Positions 47,490 through 58,651 of a DNA stretch of 64,000 nucleotides are shown piece after piece (position 1 is the stretch's first letter; the number at the start of each line of letters is the position of its first letter). The notes under the pieces were generated by a model, which was given only the letters and a program-made list of their open reading frames with translations, had not been told where the DNA came from and made no database searches. The position numbers and the translations under genes were made by a program. The stretch comes from Polyangiaceae bacterium. Its GTDB lineage: Bacteria; Myxococcota_A; Polyangia; Polyangiales; Polyangiaceae. The stretch lies in the NCBI GenBank assembly GCA_015075635.1, contig JABTUA010000003.1, forward strand, positions 2,294,001 to 2,358,000, read 5' to 3'.

Positions 47490-47493
<4 letters not shown>
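46195..47493 (+). CDS. fumC: Class II fumarate hydratase (FumC) or close aspartase/fumarase-superfamily lyase
   Basis: 432 residues (FumC is normally ~460; the N-terminal ~20 residues appear shortened). Converts fumarate and malate in the TCA cycle. Superfamily signatures: TGSGTSSNMNANEV (residues ~81-94), LGQSSNDVFPSAVHL, KAGRTHLMDAVPMTLGQE (the catalytic-His region of FumC), and the signature loop GSSVMPGKVNP at residues 292-302. TGSGTSSNMN and GRTHLMDA fit FumC better than aspartase. The gene stands alone. Its TAG overlaps the copA stop by 3 nt (convergent). Confidence 0.88.
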
Positions 47494-49700
<2,207 letters not shown>

Positions 49701-49707
49701 TACGCGG

Positions 49708-50016
49708 TCACGTCACCTCCAGCGTTCCGCGCAGCATGTTCATGCCGCAGGTGAACGGGTAGCTGCCCGGGGCGAGCTCCGGCAGCTCGATGGAGACCTC
49801 TTCCCCCTGCGGCAGCTCGGCCGAAAGTCCCAGGCTCGGGAACACCAGCTCGCGACTGCACGGCGACGCTTCCCGGCGCACGAAGCGCAAGCTGGCGCGC
49901 TGGCCGCTCCGGAGCTGGATGCGGTTCGGGTGGTAGCCGCGAGCGACGGTCACTTCGACGTCCTGGTTGGGGGTTGGGGTCGTGCTCTTGGCGATCCATT
50001 CACGAAGCTTGATCAT
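49708..50016 (-). CDS. Cupredoxin-domain protein
   Basis: 102 residues from ATG 50016, preceded by an excellent Shine-Dalgarno (AAAGGAGGTT). A single cupredoxin-like fold: VEVTVARGYHPNRIQLRSGQ, LRFVRREASPCSRELVFPSLGL and a C-terminal GSYPFTCGMNMLRGTLEV loop, where Cys and Met (C-G-M-N-M) supply the copper ligands. No signal peptide (MIKLREWIAKSTTPTPNQ), so it may act in the cytoplasm or at the membrane, handing Cu to the ATPase. First gene of a two-gene copper operon. The domain is short relative to periplasmic cupredoxins. Confidence 0.85.
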   Translation of the reverse strand: MIKLREWIAKSTTPTPNQDVEVTVARGYHPNRIQLRSGQRASLRFVRREASPCSRELVFPSLGLSAELPQGEEVSIELPELAPGSYPFTCGMNMLRGTLEVT

Positions 50017-50020
50017 CTCG

Positions 50021-50030
50021 AACCTCCTTT
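50021..50030 (-). promoter_or_regulatory. Strong ribosome binding site for the cupredoxin gene
   Basis: Plus-strand AACCTCCTTT, i.e. AAAGGAGGTT on the minus strand, 4-5 nt before ATG 50016. It is near-perfect and unusual in this window, where many starts have weak sites, and it decides the start. Confidence 0.8.
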
Positions 50031-50212
50031 GGTCCGAGAGGGCTGACGGCGTTCTGGCCGGCGCATTACGCCACGCCTTCCGCAGCCGCACGCTTGGTGC
50101 TATGTGTGGTGCGTCCCGCTCACCCGGGACCTCAATGACCGCTCCTCGCTGAACCCGCCGTCCGAACGCCGAGCCCTGCCGGCGTTCCCGTGTTCTGCCT
50201 TGGAGGTCCCGC

Positions 50213-51712
50213 GTGCCAAGACTGTGCTGCGATCGACTGACGTTCGGTTTTTCCGAGACGTCACCCCTGTTCGAGAACGTCTCTTTCGTGTTGCCCGCCG
50301 GCCTGACCGGGCTCGTGGGTGAGAACGGCGCGGGCAAGACCAGCTTGCTCCGCCTGATGAGCGCAGAGCTCCGCCCCACGTCCGGCACGCTCAGGCTCGA
50401 GCCGCCGGGCGCCTGCGTGCGCGTCGTGCCGCAGGAGGTCGAGGAGCTCTCGGCAGAGGTGGACGCGTTTGCCCGGGACTCGGGCCGTGTGGCGGCACGG
50501 CTCAAGCAGCTCTTGGAGCTCGAGGAGCTCGAACGCTGGCCCACCCTGAGCCCCGGCGAGCGCAAGCGCTGGCAGGTGGGCGCCGCGCTCGCCGCCGAAC
50601 CCGAGCTGCTCCTGCTCGACGAGCCCACCAACCACCTGGACGCCGACGCGCGGCGCTGGCTCGTGCGCGCGCTCCGGAGCTTCCGGGGCATCGGCCTGAT
50701 CGTGTCGCACGACCGCGAGCTGCTCGACGCGCTCACGACGCGGACCTTGCGCCTCGCGCGGGGCGGCCTGGTGCTCTACCGGGGCGCCTACAGCGCGGCG
50801 CGGGAGCAGTGGGAGGCCGAGGCGCGGGCCTTCGCGGCGGAGCGCGAGGCCGGCAAGCTCCGGGTGCGACAGCTCGCCCGCGAGCTCGAGTCCGCGCGCA
50901 GCGCTCAGCGGGCGGCGTCGCGCGAGCGCAACGCGGGACGGCGCATGAAGAGCCGCCACGACTCGGACGCGCGTTCGGCGCTGGCGCAGACGCGCGCGGA
51001 CTGGGGGGACAAGGCCCACGGCCGCCACGTCGAGGTCGCGCGAGCGGCGCTCGAGCGCGCGGAGGCCGGCGTCGGCTCCGGCGCGGCGCTCGCGACGCTG
51101 GGCGGGAGCGTCTTCGCCCGTTACGAGCGGGCTCCGAAGCCAGTCATCGCGGTGCGCGAGGCCGGTCCGCTTCGGGCGGGCGAACGGCTCTTGTGTGAGG
51201 TGCCGGCGCTGCTCCTGCGACGCGACGATCGTATCTGGATCTCCGGCTCGAACGGCGCGGGCAAGACCACGCTCCTCCGCGAGCTGGTCGCCGGGATGGA
51301 CCCAAGGCGCGTGCTCTACCTGCCCCAAGAGCTCGGCGCGGACGCGGAGAGCGCCGCCCTCGCGGAGCTGCGCGCGTTGCCGCCGGAGCAGCGCGGGCGC
51401 GTGCTCTCGGTGGTCGGCGCGCTCGGCGTCGATCCGGAGCGCTTGCTCCGCTCCGAGCGCCCCTCGCCCGGAGAGGCGCGCAAGCTCCGCATCGCCACCG
51501 GTCTGGGTCGCCATGCCTGGGCGTTGGTCCTGGACGAGCCCACGAACCACCTGGACTTGCCGTCCATCGAGCGGCTGGAGGCGGCGCTCGCCGAGTTCCC
51601 CGGCGCGCTGCTCCTGGTCAGTCACGACGCCGCGCTCGCCGAGCGCACGACTCGAAGTTGCTGGCACCTCGCCGCCTCTCGGCTCAGCGTTCGTGACAGC
51701 GTGGCGCGATGA
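50213..51712 (+). CDS. ABC-F family ATP-binding protein
   Basis: 499 residues, two ATP-binding cassettes without membrane domains. NBD1 has GLVGENGAGKTSLLRL, then a signature-like LSPGERKRW and Walker B LLLLDEPTNHLDADA. NBD2 has SGSNGAGKTTLLREL, PSPGEARKLR and LVLDEPTNHLDLPS. The interdomain linker (residues ~195-295, rich in Arg/Glu/Ala) is the ribosome-contacting P-site tip region of this family. ABC-F proteins bind the ribosome and regulate translation or give antibiotic resistance. GTG 50213 is preceded by GGAGG. Which ABC-F subfamily it belongs to cannot be stated. Confidence 0.92.
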   Translation: MPRLCCDRLTFGFSETSPLFENVSFVLPAGLTGLVGENGAGKTSLLRLMSAELRPTSGTLRLEPPGACVRVVPQEVEELSAEVDAFARDSGRVAARLKQLLELEELERWPTLSPGERKRWQVGAALAAEPELLLLDEPTNHLDADARRWLVRALRSFRGIGLIVSHDRELLDALTTRTLRLARGGLVLYRGAYSAAREQWEAEARAFAAEREAGKLRVRQLARELESARSAQRAASRERNAGRRMKSRHDSDARSALAQTRADWGDKAHGRHVEVARAALERAEAGVGSGAALATLGGSVFARYERAPKPVIAVREAGPLRAGERLLCEVPALLLRRDDRIWISGSNGAGKTTLLRELVAGMDPRRVLYLPQELGADAESAALAELRALPPEQRGRVLSVVGALGVDPERLLRSERPSPGEARKLRIATGLGRHAWALVLDEPTNHLDLPSIERLEAALAEFPGALLLVSHDAALAERTTRSCWHLAASRLSVRDSVAR

Positions 51713-51797
51713 CTCGGGGGGCCTCGGTCGCGCTCGCGGCGGCCTGCCGTCAGGGCCTCTGCGTGCCCGCCCTGTCCAACGCCTGCGGAGGCTGACG

Positions 51798-51930
51798 GCT
51801 GTCGAAAATTGACGCCGGCGAAGCCGGCCCGCGTGGGGTGGGGCCCCAACGAATTCACTTCGTTGGGTCGGGGAGGCGCGTGCCTCCCCGACGAAAGAGT
51901 GAAAGAGCTGTCGATTTTTCGACAGCTCTT
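51798..51930 (+). promoter_or_regulatory. Multi-hairpin leader with mutually exclusive stems before the AAA+ operon
   Basis: A 133-bp stretch with nested symmetry. Outer perfect 11-bp repeat GCTGTCGAAAA (51798-51808) / TTTTCGACAGC (51916-51926) encloses three hairpins: GCCGGC-gaa-GCCGGC (51814-51828), CCCAACGAA-ttcac-TTCGTTGGG (51845-51867) and TCGGGGAGGC-gcgt-GCCTCCCCGA (51868-51891). A fourth stem, 12 bp with a TTTT loop (51903-51930), uses the 51916-51926 bases in a different pairing. The outer stem and the last hairpin cannot form together. The end is 14 nt before GTG 51945. It is either an RNA switch/attenuator or a small mobile palindromic element; see findings. Confidence 0.6.
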
Positions 51931-51944
51931 GAGAAGCTTCGAAC

Positions 51945-54900
51945 GTGCCCGCCCCCAGCGTCCAGCCTCTGGTGGTCATCCGCGACAACGACGCCGGGTT
52001 CGTGTCGGCGTTTCCGGCCTCGGCGCCCCGCTGGGTCGCCCACGCGGACGATCGCGACGGCGCGCTCGAGGAGCTGGTGCTCTTCTTGGGGGAGAAGCTC
52101 GCGAACCTGTCGAGCGACGCGCTGCGCCGGCACCTGCTCTCCGAGCCCGCCGAGCTCGGCGCGGTCGCCGTGACGCTCCCCCGCAAGGGCCCGCTGCGCC
52201 GCGCCGAGTCGATTCGTGTCGAGCTGCCGGTCGTCTTGCTGGAAGCCGCGGCCGCCGGCGCCGAGTGGGCGCTGCTCCCGGCGCTCGACCACGTGGTGTA
52301 CGTGCCGGGCAAGCGTCCGCCCGAGCTCGCCGAGGTCGTGGGCCGCGAGGTCACTCGGCTGGTCGCCGCGCGAGATCCGACGGGTGCCGAGTGGCTGGAT
52401 CTCCTCCCGCAGGGCGAGCTCGAGCTCGTGCGCCCGAGCATCGAGCTCACCCCGGACGACGACGAGGCGGGCGGCACGTCGGAGCGTGCGCTGAAGAAGA
52501 AGCGGAAGCGAGCGCAGAAGCTCTTGGAGAGCATCGGCCGCAGGCTCGAGCGCCCGCGCTTCCCTCTGGTGCATCGCGAGCTCGGTCCGCTCGTGGCGGC
52601 GCTCGGTGACGAGGAGCGCCAGAGCGCCGTGCTGATCGGCGAGCCGGGCGCCGGGAAGTCCGCGCTGTTTCGCGCGGCCGTCGCGGCGAGCGCCGCCACG
52701 GCCTACGCCACCTCCGGCGCGGAGATGGTCGCCGGGCAGAGCTTCGTCGGCCAGCTCGAACAGCGCGTGGCGGAGGTGATGGCGGCGGTCGAGCTCCTCG
52801 ACGCGGTGCTGTACTTCGAGGAGCTGGACGACCTCTTCGCGGGGCGCCCGGGCGGCTACGAGGACATGGCGACCACCATGCTCCGCTACGTCGAGCGCGG
52901 ACGCGTGCGCCTGTTCGGCGAGCTCACGCCGAGCCGGTACGACCAGCTCTCGCACCGCCAGGTCGGGTTCTTCGCTCACCTCGGGCGTTTTCAGGTCGCG
53001 GCGCTCGATCGCAAGCAGACGCTGGCGCTGCTCGTCGCGCGCGAGAGCCGCCTCGAGCCGGCGGCGGCCGAACAGATCGTCGAGCTCACCGAGCGCTACG
53101 AGCCCTCGCGGGCGCTGCCGGGCAAGGCAGTCGCGCTGCTCGACGAGATCTTGGCGGTCGAGCTCGGCGAGGAGCCCATCAGCCGCGACCGGGTGCTGGC
53201 CCGCTACTCCGCTCGCACCGGCGTCCCGGAGCTGCTCCTGCGCGACGAGCGGAGCCTGGCCTTGGAGGACGTCGAGCGCCGCTTCAAGGCGCAGCTCATC
53301 GGGCAGGAGCGCGCCATCCGCCGCGTGGCCGAGACGCTCGCCATGGTCAAGGCCGGGCTTCAGCCCCAGGGCCGCCCACTGGCGCAGTTCCTGTTCGTCG
53401 GCCCGACCGGCGTGGGCAAGACCGAGCTGGCGAAGGTGCTGGCGCAGCTCCTGTTCGGCTCGGCGGAGCGCCTGTGTCGCTTCGACATGAGCGAATACGC
53501 CGATCCCTTCGCGGCGGAGCGCCTGATCCGCGGGACCGATCGCGACGACGGCGTGCTGACGCGAAGGATCCGCGAGCAGCCCTTCAGCGTGCTCCTGTTC
53601 GACGAGATCGAGAAGGCGGATCCGGCGGTGTTCGACCTCTTGCTCCAGGTGTTGGGTGAAGGGCGCCTGAGCGACGCGCGCGGGCGCCTGGCTCACTTTG
53701 CCAACTCCATCATCATCATGACCAGCAACCTGGGCGCGCAGCACCAGCGTCCGCGTGTGGGCTTCGGCGACGCCGAGCAAGACGACGAGGCGCACTACAC
53801 GGCGCGGGCTCGGGAGCACTTCCGTCCGGAGTTTCTGAATCGCCTGGACAAGATCGTCTGCTTCGCCTCCCTCGACCGCGAGCAGATGAGCCGGGTCGCC
53901 AAGGTGGCGCTCGAGCGCATCCGGGCGCGGGAAGGCTTCGAGGAGCGCGCGGTGCGCCTCGAGGTCTCCGAGCGCGCCCTCGACCGGCTGGCGACCGAAG
54001 GCTTCTCGAGCAGCTACGGCGCGCGCGGGCTCCGGCGCCACTTGGAGCAGTACCTGGTGGCGCCGGTGGCGGCGCTCTTGTCGGCGCACGGCTCGGCCGC
54101 GGATGGACAGCTCGTCCGCGTTCGCGACGCCGCCGAGTCGATGGAGGTCGAAGCGCTGCGGGTGCAGCTGAGAGAGCCCGGCCTGGGGCGCTTGCTCGGA
54201 GCCGAGGAGCGGGCGGGTCTCGCCTTCGAGCTCTGGGCTCGGCCGGCGCGCCGGCAGAGAGACGGCGCGAGCGGCGCGCTGCGGATCGCGTCCCTCCGGC
54301 GCGAGGCGGAGCGCTGGCTCGCGCTGCCACCCATCGCCGCGCTGAGCGAGCGATTGGCCGAGATCCAGGCGGAGCTCGGCCTGCTCTCGGGCGGCAAGCG
54401 ACAGCGCCGGCGCGCGCCACGGGGAGCCGCGCTCGGCGAGCTCAGCGCCGAGCACGCCCGGCTCTCGGCGCTCTACGAGCCGCTCGGGACGCACGCCGGC
54501 GAGCTCCGCGACGTCGAAGCGCTGGCGGTCAGCTCCCTCGACGACGCCGCGCCGCCGGATCTCTTGGTGCCCGACGCCGAGCAGGCCCACGCCCGGCTGA
54601 AGCAGGCGCTCGGGCACGCGCTGATTCAAGCGAGCGACCAGCATGAAGTGACGCTGGGGCTGTACGAGCTCGGCGCGGAGCACGTGCTCACGCGCTTCCT
54701 CCTGCCGCTGGGGCGCTGGCTGGAGAAGCGCGGCTTCGAAGCCAGGCTCCACCTCGATCGCGGCGAGCGCAGCGACGTGGCGGACTGGCCGAGCGAGAAG
54801 GAGCGGCGCTTCGGCCCTCCGCGCAGCCTGGGCTTCTTCACCGAGCAGGGCGCAACCGCGGCGCGCGCGCTCCTTTCGCTGCGGGGCCAGGGCGCCGGTG

Positions 54901-55196
54901 CGCTGCTCGGCCTGGCCCGCGGTCGCTGGCGCTGGGAGCTCGAGGGCGGACCGGCCGATCTCTGGGTCAGGGTCATCTGTCCGCGCTTCACCCTCGGCAC
55001 GGACGACTGGACCGCGGTCGGGCACGCCGTCGATCTCGAGGTCGGCCGCCGCACGCCGGTCCGGGTGGCCCTCCACGTCGCCGAGCGCCGGCTGGTCTTC
55101 GATGGAACCCACGGGCACGACGACGTGGATCCCGACGACCTCTTCGCGCGCTGGCCCGACATGGTCTTCGAGGAGCTGGTGGCGGAGGCGTCATGA
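51945..55196 (+). CDS. Divergent ClpA/ClpB-like double AAA+ ATPase, first of three
   Basis: 1083 residues from GTG 51945. The N-domain (residues ~1-200) is not the Clp_N repeat. NBD1: Walker A GEPGAGKS (232-239), ClpA/B pore loop AGQSFVGQLEQR (~263-274), Walker B VLYFEE (E292/E293 instead of D-E) and HLGRFQV where ClpB has ERRF. NBD2: GPTGVGKT (486-493), FDEIEKADP (D553/E554), TSNLG, Arg-finger block RPEFLNRLD and sensor-2 YGARGL are intact, but the GYVG pore loop of ClpB is missing. The C-terminal ~350 residues include a coiled coil and a beta-rich domain. First gene of a three-gene operon; its TGA overlaps the next ATG. Substrate unknown; no ClpP gene nearby. Confidence 0.9.
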   Translation: MPAPSVQPLVVIRDNDAGFVSAFPASAPRWVAHADDRDGALEELVLFLGEKLANLSSDALRRHLLSEPAELGAVAVTLPRKGPLRRAESIRVELPVVLLEAAAAGAEWALLPALDHVVYVPGKRPPELAEVVGREVTRLVAARDPTGAEWLDLLPQGELELVRPSIELTPDDDEAGGTSERALKKKRKRAQKLLESIGRRLERPRFPLVHRELGPLVAALGDEERQSAVLIGEPGAGKSALFRAAVAASAATAYATSGAEMVAGQSFVGQLEQRVAEVMAAVELLDAVLYFEELDDLFAGRPGGYEDMATTMLRYVERGRVRLFGELTPSRYDQLSHRQVGFFAHLGRFQVAALDRKQTLALLVARESRLEPAAAEQIVELTERYEPSRALPGKAVALLDEILAVELGEEPISRDRVLARYSARTGVPELLLRDERSLALEDVERRFKAQLIGQERAIRRVAETLAMVKAGLQPQGRPLAQFLFVGPTGVGKTELAKVLAQLLFGSAERLCRFDMSEYADPFAAERLIRGTDRDDGVLTRRIREQPFSVLLFDEIEKADPAVFDLLLQVLGEGRLSDARGRLAHFANSIIIMTSNLGAQHQRPRVGFGDAEQDDEAHYTARAREHFRPEFLNRLDKIVCFASLDREQMSRVAKVALERIRAREGFEERAVRLEVSERALDRLATEGFSSSYGARGLRRHLEQYLVAPVAALLSAHGSAADGQLVRVRDAAESMEVEALRVQLREPGLGRLLGAEERAGLAFELWARPARRQRDGASGALRIASLRREAERWLALPPIAALSERLAEIQAELGLLSGGKRQRRRAPRGAALGELSAEHARLSALYEPLGTHAGELRDVEALAVSSLDDAAPPDLLVPDAEQAHARLKQALGHALIQASDQHEVTLGLYELGAEHVLTRFLLPLGRWLEKRGFEARLHLDRGERSDVADWPSEKERRFGPPRSLGFFTEQGATAARALLSLRGQGAGALLGLARGRWRWELEGGPADLWVRVICPRFTLGTDDWTAVGHAVDLEVGRRTPVRVALHVAERRLVFDGTHGHDDVDPDDLFARWPDMVFEELVAEAS

Positions 55197-58100
55197 GCGT
55201 GCAGGCTTCACTCAGCATCTACCAGGCCAAGCACGGCAACCTGATCCGGATGACGCCGGTGTGCCCGGGACTGTTCGAGTGGACCACGCTGTCGCGAGAC
55301 GCCGGCAAGGCGAAGGAGCGCTGCGTCGAGCGCGCGCGTCGCGAGGCGGAGAGGCTCGAGCCGGCGTTGTTCTCGCGGCTCTCGGTGCCAGCGGGCCGCA
55401 AGCTCGAGCGCGTGTACGGCGAGCTGAAGCTCAGCCACGAGGGCGAGAAACGCCACTTGGCCGGCTGGTTCCCGGTGGTGACCGAGCTCCGCCGGAGCGG
55501 CGCCGACGCGGAGCTCCGGATCGCGTACCACCCGCTCTCGCCGCGGCACTGGTTCGCCGTCGATCCAGACGGCGACTTCGGCGCGCAGGTGCTCGAGGCC
55601 TACGCCCGGGTGCTCGACCCGAGCGCCGAGCTGGATCTCTTCAAGTCGAACGGCAGCGACAAGCTCGTCACCGCGCGCTTCGACGTGAGCCCGCAGAGCC
55701 TGCTCTCCCTGCTCGCGCCCAAGCCCGACCCGAACGAAGCGCTGGGCGTCGGCGCGTCGGCCCGCCTCGAGGAGCTCTTGCGCGTCAGCGTCAACCACAC
55801 CGCCCGCGCCGCGGAGGGGCGCCTGCACACCGGCCTTCCGCGGAGCGGGCTGCGCCAGCGCCTGGCCGAGCTGCTCTCGGGCTCGTCACCGGCGCCGGTG
55901 CTCGTGGTGGGCCCGCCTGGCTCGGGCAAGTCCACGCTGATCGCGCAGGCCGTGGCCGACCTGCTCGAGGCCGACGACTTCCCGTTCCACCGGAACCTCG
56001 ACCGCTGCCACGTGGTGATGGGGATCCGGGGCCGGCACCTGATCGCGGGCATGTCCTACGTCGGGCAGTGGGAAGCCCGAGCCGTGGCGCTGCTCGAGCG
56101 GGCCAAGAAGAAGCGCTGGATCTTGAACGTGGACGACGTGTGCGCCTGGGGCAACATCGGGCGCACCGTCGGCAGCGAGCGCTCGCTGGCGGACTTCTTC
56201 CGCGGCCCGCTGGCCCGGAGGGAGCTCGGCTTCGTCGGCGAGTGCACGCCGGCAGAGCTGAGCGTCCTGGAGCACGAGGCTCCGGGCTTCGCCAGCGTGT
56301 TCACCCGCGTGACGGTGGAGCCGGTCCCGGCCTCGGCGGCGCTCTCGATGCTGCTTCACGAGAGCCGGCGCCTGGAACGCCAGCACGAGCTCGAGATCGA
56401 TCCCAGGGCGTACCGGCGCATCCTCGACCTGGGGCAGGCGCTGTCGAGCGGCAGCGAGCCCGGGCGCTCGTTGTCGGCGCTCTCGGGCCTGGTCAAGAGC
56501 TTCGCCGCTCGGGCCGGCGCCGACGAGTCGGAGGCGCCGCGCCAGATCTCGCCGGACGACGTCGTCGCCTGGTTCTCGCGCCAGACTGGCCTGCCCGACC
56601 TCCTCTTGAGCTCCGATCCGCCGCTCTCGGCGGAGACGCTCCGGCGCGAGCTCGGCCAGCAGATCATGGGCCAGCCGGTCGCGCTCGACGCCGCGGTCGA
56701 TCTGGTGCTGTCGCTTCGGGCGGGCATCACCGCGCGCGGGCGACCCTACGGGGTCTACCTCTTCACCGGTCCGACCGGCACTGGCAAGACGGAGCTGGCG
56801 AAGTGCATCGCCGAGTACCTGTACGGCGACACGCGGCGCCTGTGTCGCTTCGACATGGGCGAGCATGGCGGGGCGGACGCCGTGAGCCGGCTCATCGGCG
56901 ATCGCTTCTCGCCGGAGGGCACCTTGACCCGAGCGGTGCGCGCGCAGCCGTTCTCGGTGCTCCTGTTCGACGAGATCGAGAAGGCGCACCCGGCCGTCCT
57001 GAACCTGATGCTCCAGGTGTTCGACGACGGGCGCTTGACCGACGCGCGCGGCACGGTCGCGGACTTCTCCCACTCCGTCATCGTCTTGACCAGCAACCTG
57101 GGCTCCGGCAAGCGCAGCGTGCGCGGCTTCCTGGACGACCCGGGCGGCACCGCGACGGACGTGGCCCGCGCGGTGCGCGAGTTCTTCCCGCCCGAGCTGT
57201 TCAACCGCATCGATCGCGTCGTGCCCTTCGAGCCCCTCGATCGGGCCGCCGCCAAGGACATCGCGCGGAAGGAGCTGGCGAAGCTCGCGGCTCGGCCCGG
57301 CCTGTCCGAGCGCAACGTGTTCGTGCGCTACACCGACGCCGTCGTCGAGAGCGTGGTGAGCCAGGGTTACAGCGTCGAATACGGCGCTCGCTCGCTCAAG
57401 CGCCACATCGACCGCCACGTCGGCGACGAGCTCGGTCGAGCGGTGACGCGGGAGCGCTCCGCCGAGATGCGCCTGTTCTGGCTGTACCGGCAGGGCGGGA
57501 GCGTGAAGGTGCACGCAGAGGCGCTGCGCGAGGCGGACGCCGTGGAGCTCGCCCCGGGGCTCGTCGAGGGCCTGTTCGGCGCCGGCCCGAGCCAGCTCTC
57601 GGCGCGCCTGGTCGACGCGCTCCCGATGCTGCGCGAGCTACGGGGCTCGTCGCAGCTTGGGGAGATCCAGGCGGACATCAGCCGCGAGCTCGGGGAGCTC
57701 CGCCTCGGCGACGGGACGCGCGCCGATCAGGTGTTCAACCTGGACGCGCTCGCGGCCCACGTCTCGCGCCTCGTCAGCCGGCTCGAGCGCCGCACCTCCG
57801 CCGACGAGCACCTGCAGGCGCACGCGCGGCTGGACAAGCGGCGCGCCGGCGAGGAGCTGACGGGGGAGGACTACACCACGCTGGCCGACGCCTTCGGCAA
57901 GCTCCGGCAAGCGAGGAATCAGCGCGAGCGCCTGGCGCCCCGGCGAACGAGCCTCTCGAACCGGCAGAGCCGCCAGCTGCTCTCCGATCTCGCGGAGCTG
58001 GGCTTCTTGGAGCGCCTGATCGCGAGCCGCGGTCGCCCGGATCGCCACGCCGTGCGCCTCGATCTCACGCGGCTCGCCGCCCACCACGAGAGCCGGCGCT

Positions 58101-58651
58101 TCTCCCGCGGCAACCCGGGGCTGCTCGAGTGGCTCGCGCGGGCGTACGCGGGCGCGCGTGGCGAGCTCGAGAGCGCCGCCGCGCGCTACGAGGACGGGTC
58201 CGAGCGGGCCGCCGCCAGCCGACACGAGCTCCACGCGCTGCTCGAGTCCCGGCCGCGCCAGCTCTCGCTCCGCGTCGTCGGCCCGGGCGTGAGCGACTTC
58301 TTCGAAGGGGAGCGCGGCTGCCACGTGCGTCGCGCCGAGGGTGCTGGACCGGAGATCGTGCGCGTCTCCGTCGTCCCCGGGGGCGGCGCGCCGCGCGAGC
58401 TCTTGGCGGAGCACGCCGCTCGGGCCCGAGCCTTCGAGCGCGCGCTCGAAGGCGACGGACCGCTGCCGGAGAACCCGGAGTCGATCTTGCCGGTGGTGCG
58501 CAGCGTGCGCTGGTCGCCGGTCGAGGGCCGCCCGAGCGTGGCGACCGTGCTCGACTACCGGCTGGCCCACGTGGTGAGCGCGCGCGTGCGCGAGCTCGGG
58601 GACGCGCTCTCCGAGCTCTGGCTCCTGGGCATGGCGGTGAGCGAAGCATGA
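55193..58651 (+). CDS. Divergent ClpA/ClpB-like double AAA+ ATPase, second of three
   Basis: 1152 residues, ATG overlapping the preceding TGA (ATGA). N-domain of ~210 residues with the same pattern as its neighbours (RHLAGWFPVVTEL), not Clp_N. NBD1: GPPGSGKS (240-247), pore loop LIAGMSYVGQWEAR, Walker B ILNVDD (D314/D315, Asp instead of Glu) and FTRVTV where ClpB has the Arg-finger ERRF. NBD2 has intact GPTGTGKT (526-533), FDEIEKAHP (593/594), TSNLG, PELFNRID and YGARSL, but no GYVG loop. The ~400-residue C-terminal part has helical coiled-coil stretches then a beta domain (LSLRVVGPGVSDFF...HVRRAEG) resembling that of the first protein. Confidence 0.9.
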   Translation: MSVQASLSIYQAKHGNLIRMTPVCPGLFEWTTLSRDAGKAKERCVERARREAERLEPALFSRLSVPAGRKLERVYGELKLSHEGEKRHLAGWFPVVTELRRSGADAELRIAYHPLSPRHWFAVDPDGDFGAQVLEAYARVLDPSAELDLFKSNGSDKLVTARFDVSPQSLLSLLAPKPDPNEALGVGASARLEELLRVSVNHTARAAEGRLHTGLPRSGLRQRLAELLSGSSPAPVLVVGPPGSGKSTLIAQAVADLLEADDFPFHRNLDRCHVVMGIRGRHLIAGMSYVGQWEARAVALLERAKKKRWILNVDDVCAWGNIGRTVGSERSLADFFRGPLARRELGFVGECTPAELSVLEHEAPGFASVFTRVTVEPVPASAALSMLLHESRRLERQHELEIDPRAYRRILDLGQALSSGSEPGRSLSALSGLVKSFAARAGADESEAPRQISPDDVVAWFSRQTGLPDLLLSSDPPLSAETLRRELGQQIMGQPVALDAAVDLVLSLRAGITARGRPYGVYLFTGPTGTGKTELAKCIAEYLYGDTRRLCRFDMGEHGGADAVSRLIGDRFSPEGTLTRAVRAQPFSVLLFDEIEKAHPAVLNLMLQVFDDGRLTDARGTVADFSHSVIVLTSNLGSGKRSVRGFLDDPGGTATDVARAVREFFPPELFNRIDRVVPFEPLDRAAAKDIARKELAKLAARPGLSERNVFVRYTDAVVESVVSQGYSVEYGARSLKRHIDRHVGDELGRAVTRERSAEMRLFWLYRQGGSVKVHAEALREADAVELAPGLVEGLFGAGPSQLSARLVDALPMLRELRGSSQLGEIQADISRELGELRLGDGTRADQVFNLDALAAHVSRLVSRLERRTSADEHLQAHARLDKRRAGEELTGEDYTTLADAFGKLRQARNQRERLAPRRTSLSNRQSRQLLSDLAELGFLERLIASRGRPDRHAVRLDLTRLAAHHESRRFSRGNPGLLEWLARAYAGARGELESAAARYEDGSERAAASRHELHALLESRPRQLSLRVVGPGVSDFFEGERGCHVRRAEGAGPEIVRVSVVPGGGAPRELLAEHAARARAFERALEGDGPLPENPESILPVVRSVRWSPVEGRPSVATVLDYRLAHVVSARVRELGDALSELWLLGMAVSEA

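Noticed and set aside
54898..58647. Upstream extension of the third AAA+ frame, which is open for 1250 codons before ATG 58648
   Set aside because: It overlaps the end of the first and the whole of the second ATPase, and is Arg/Ala-rich without domains. ATG 58648 with the ATGA overlap is the sound start.
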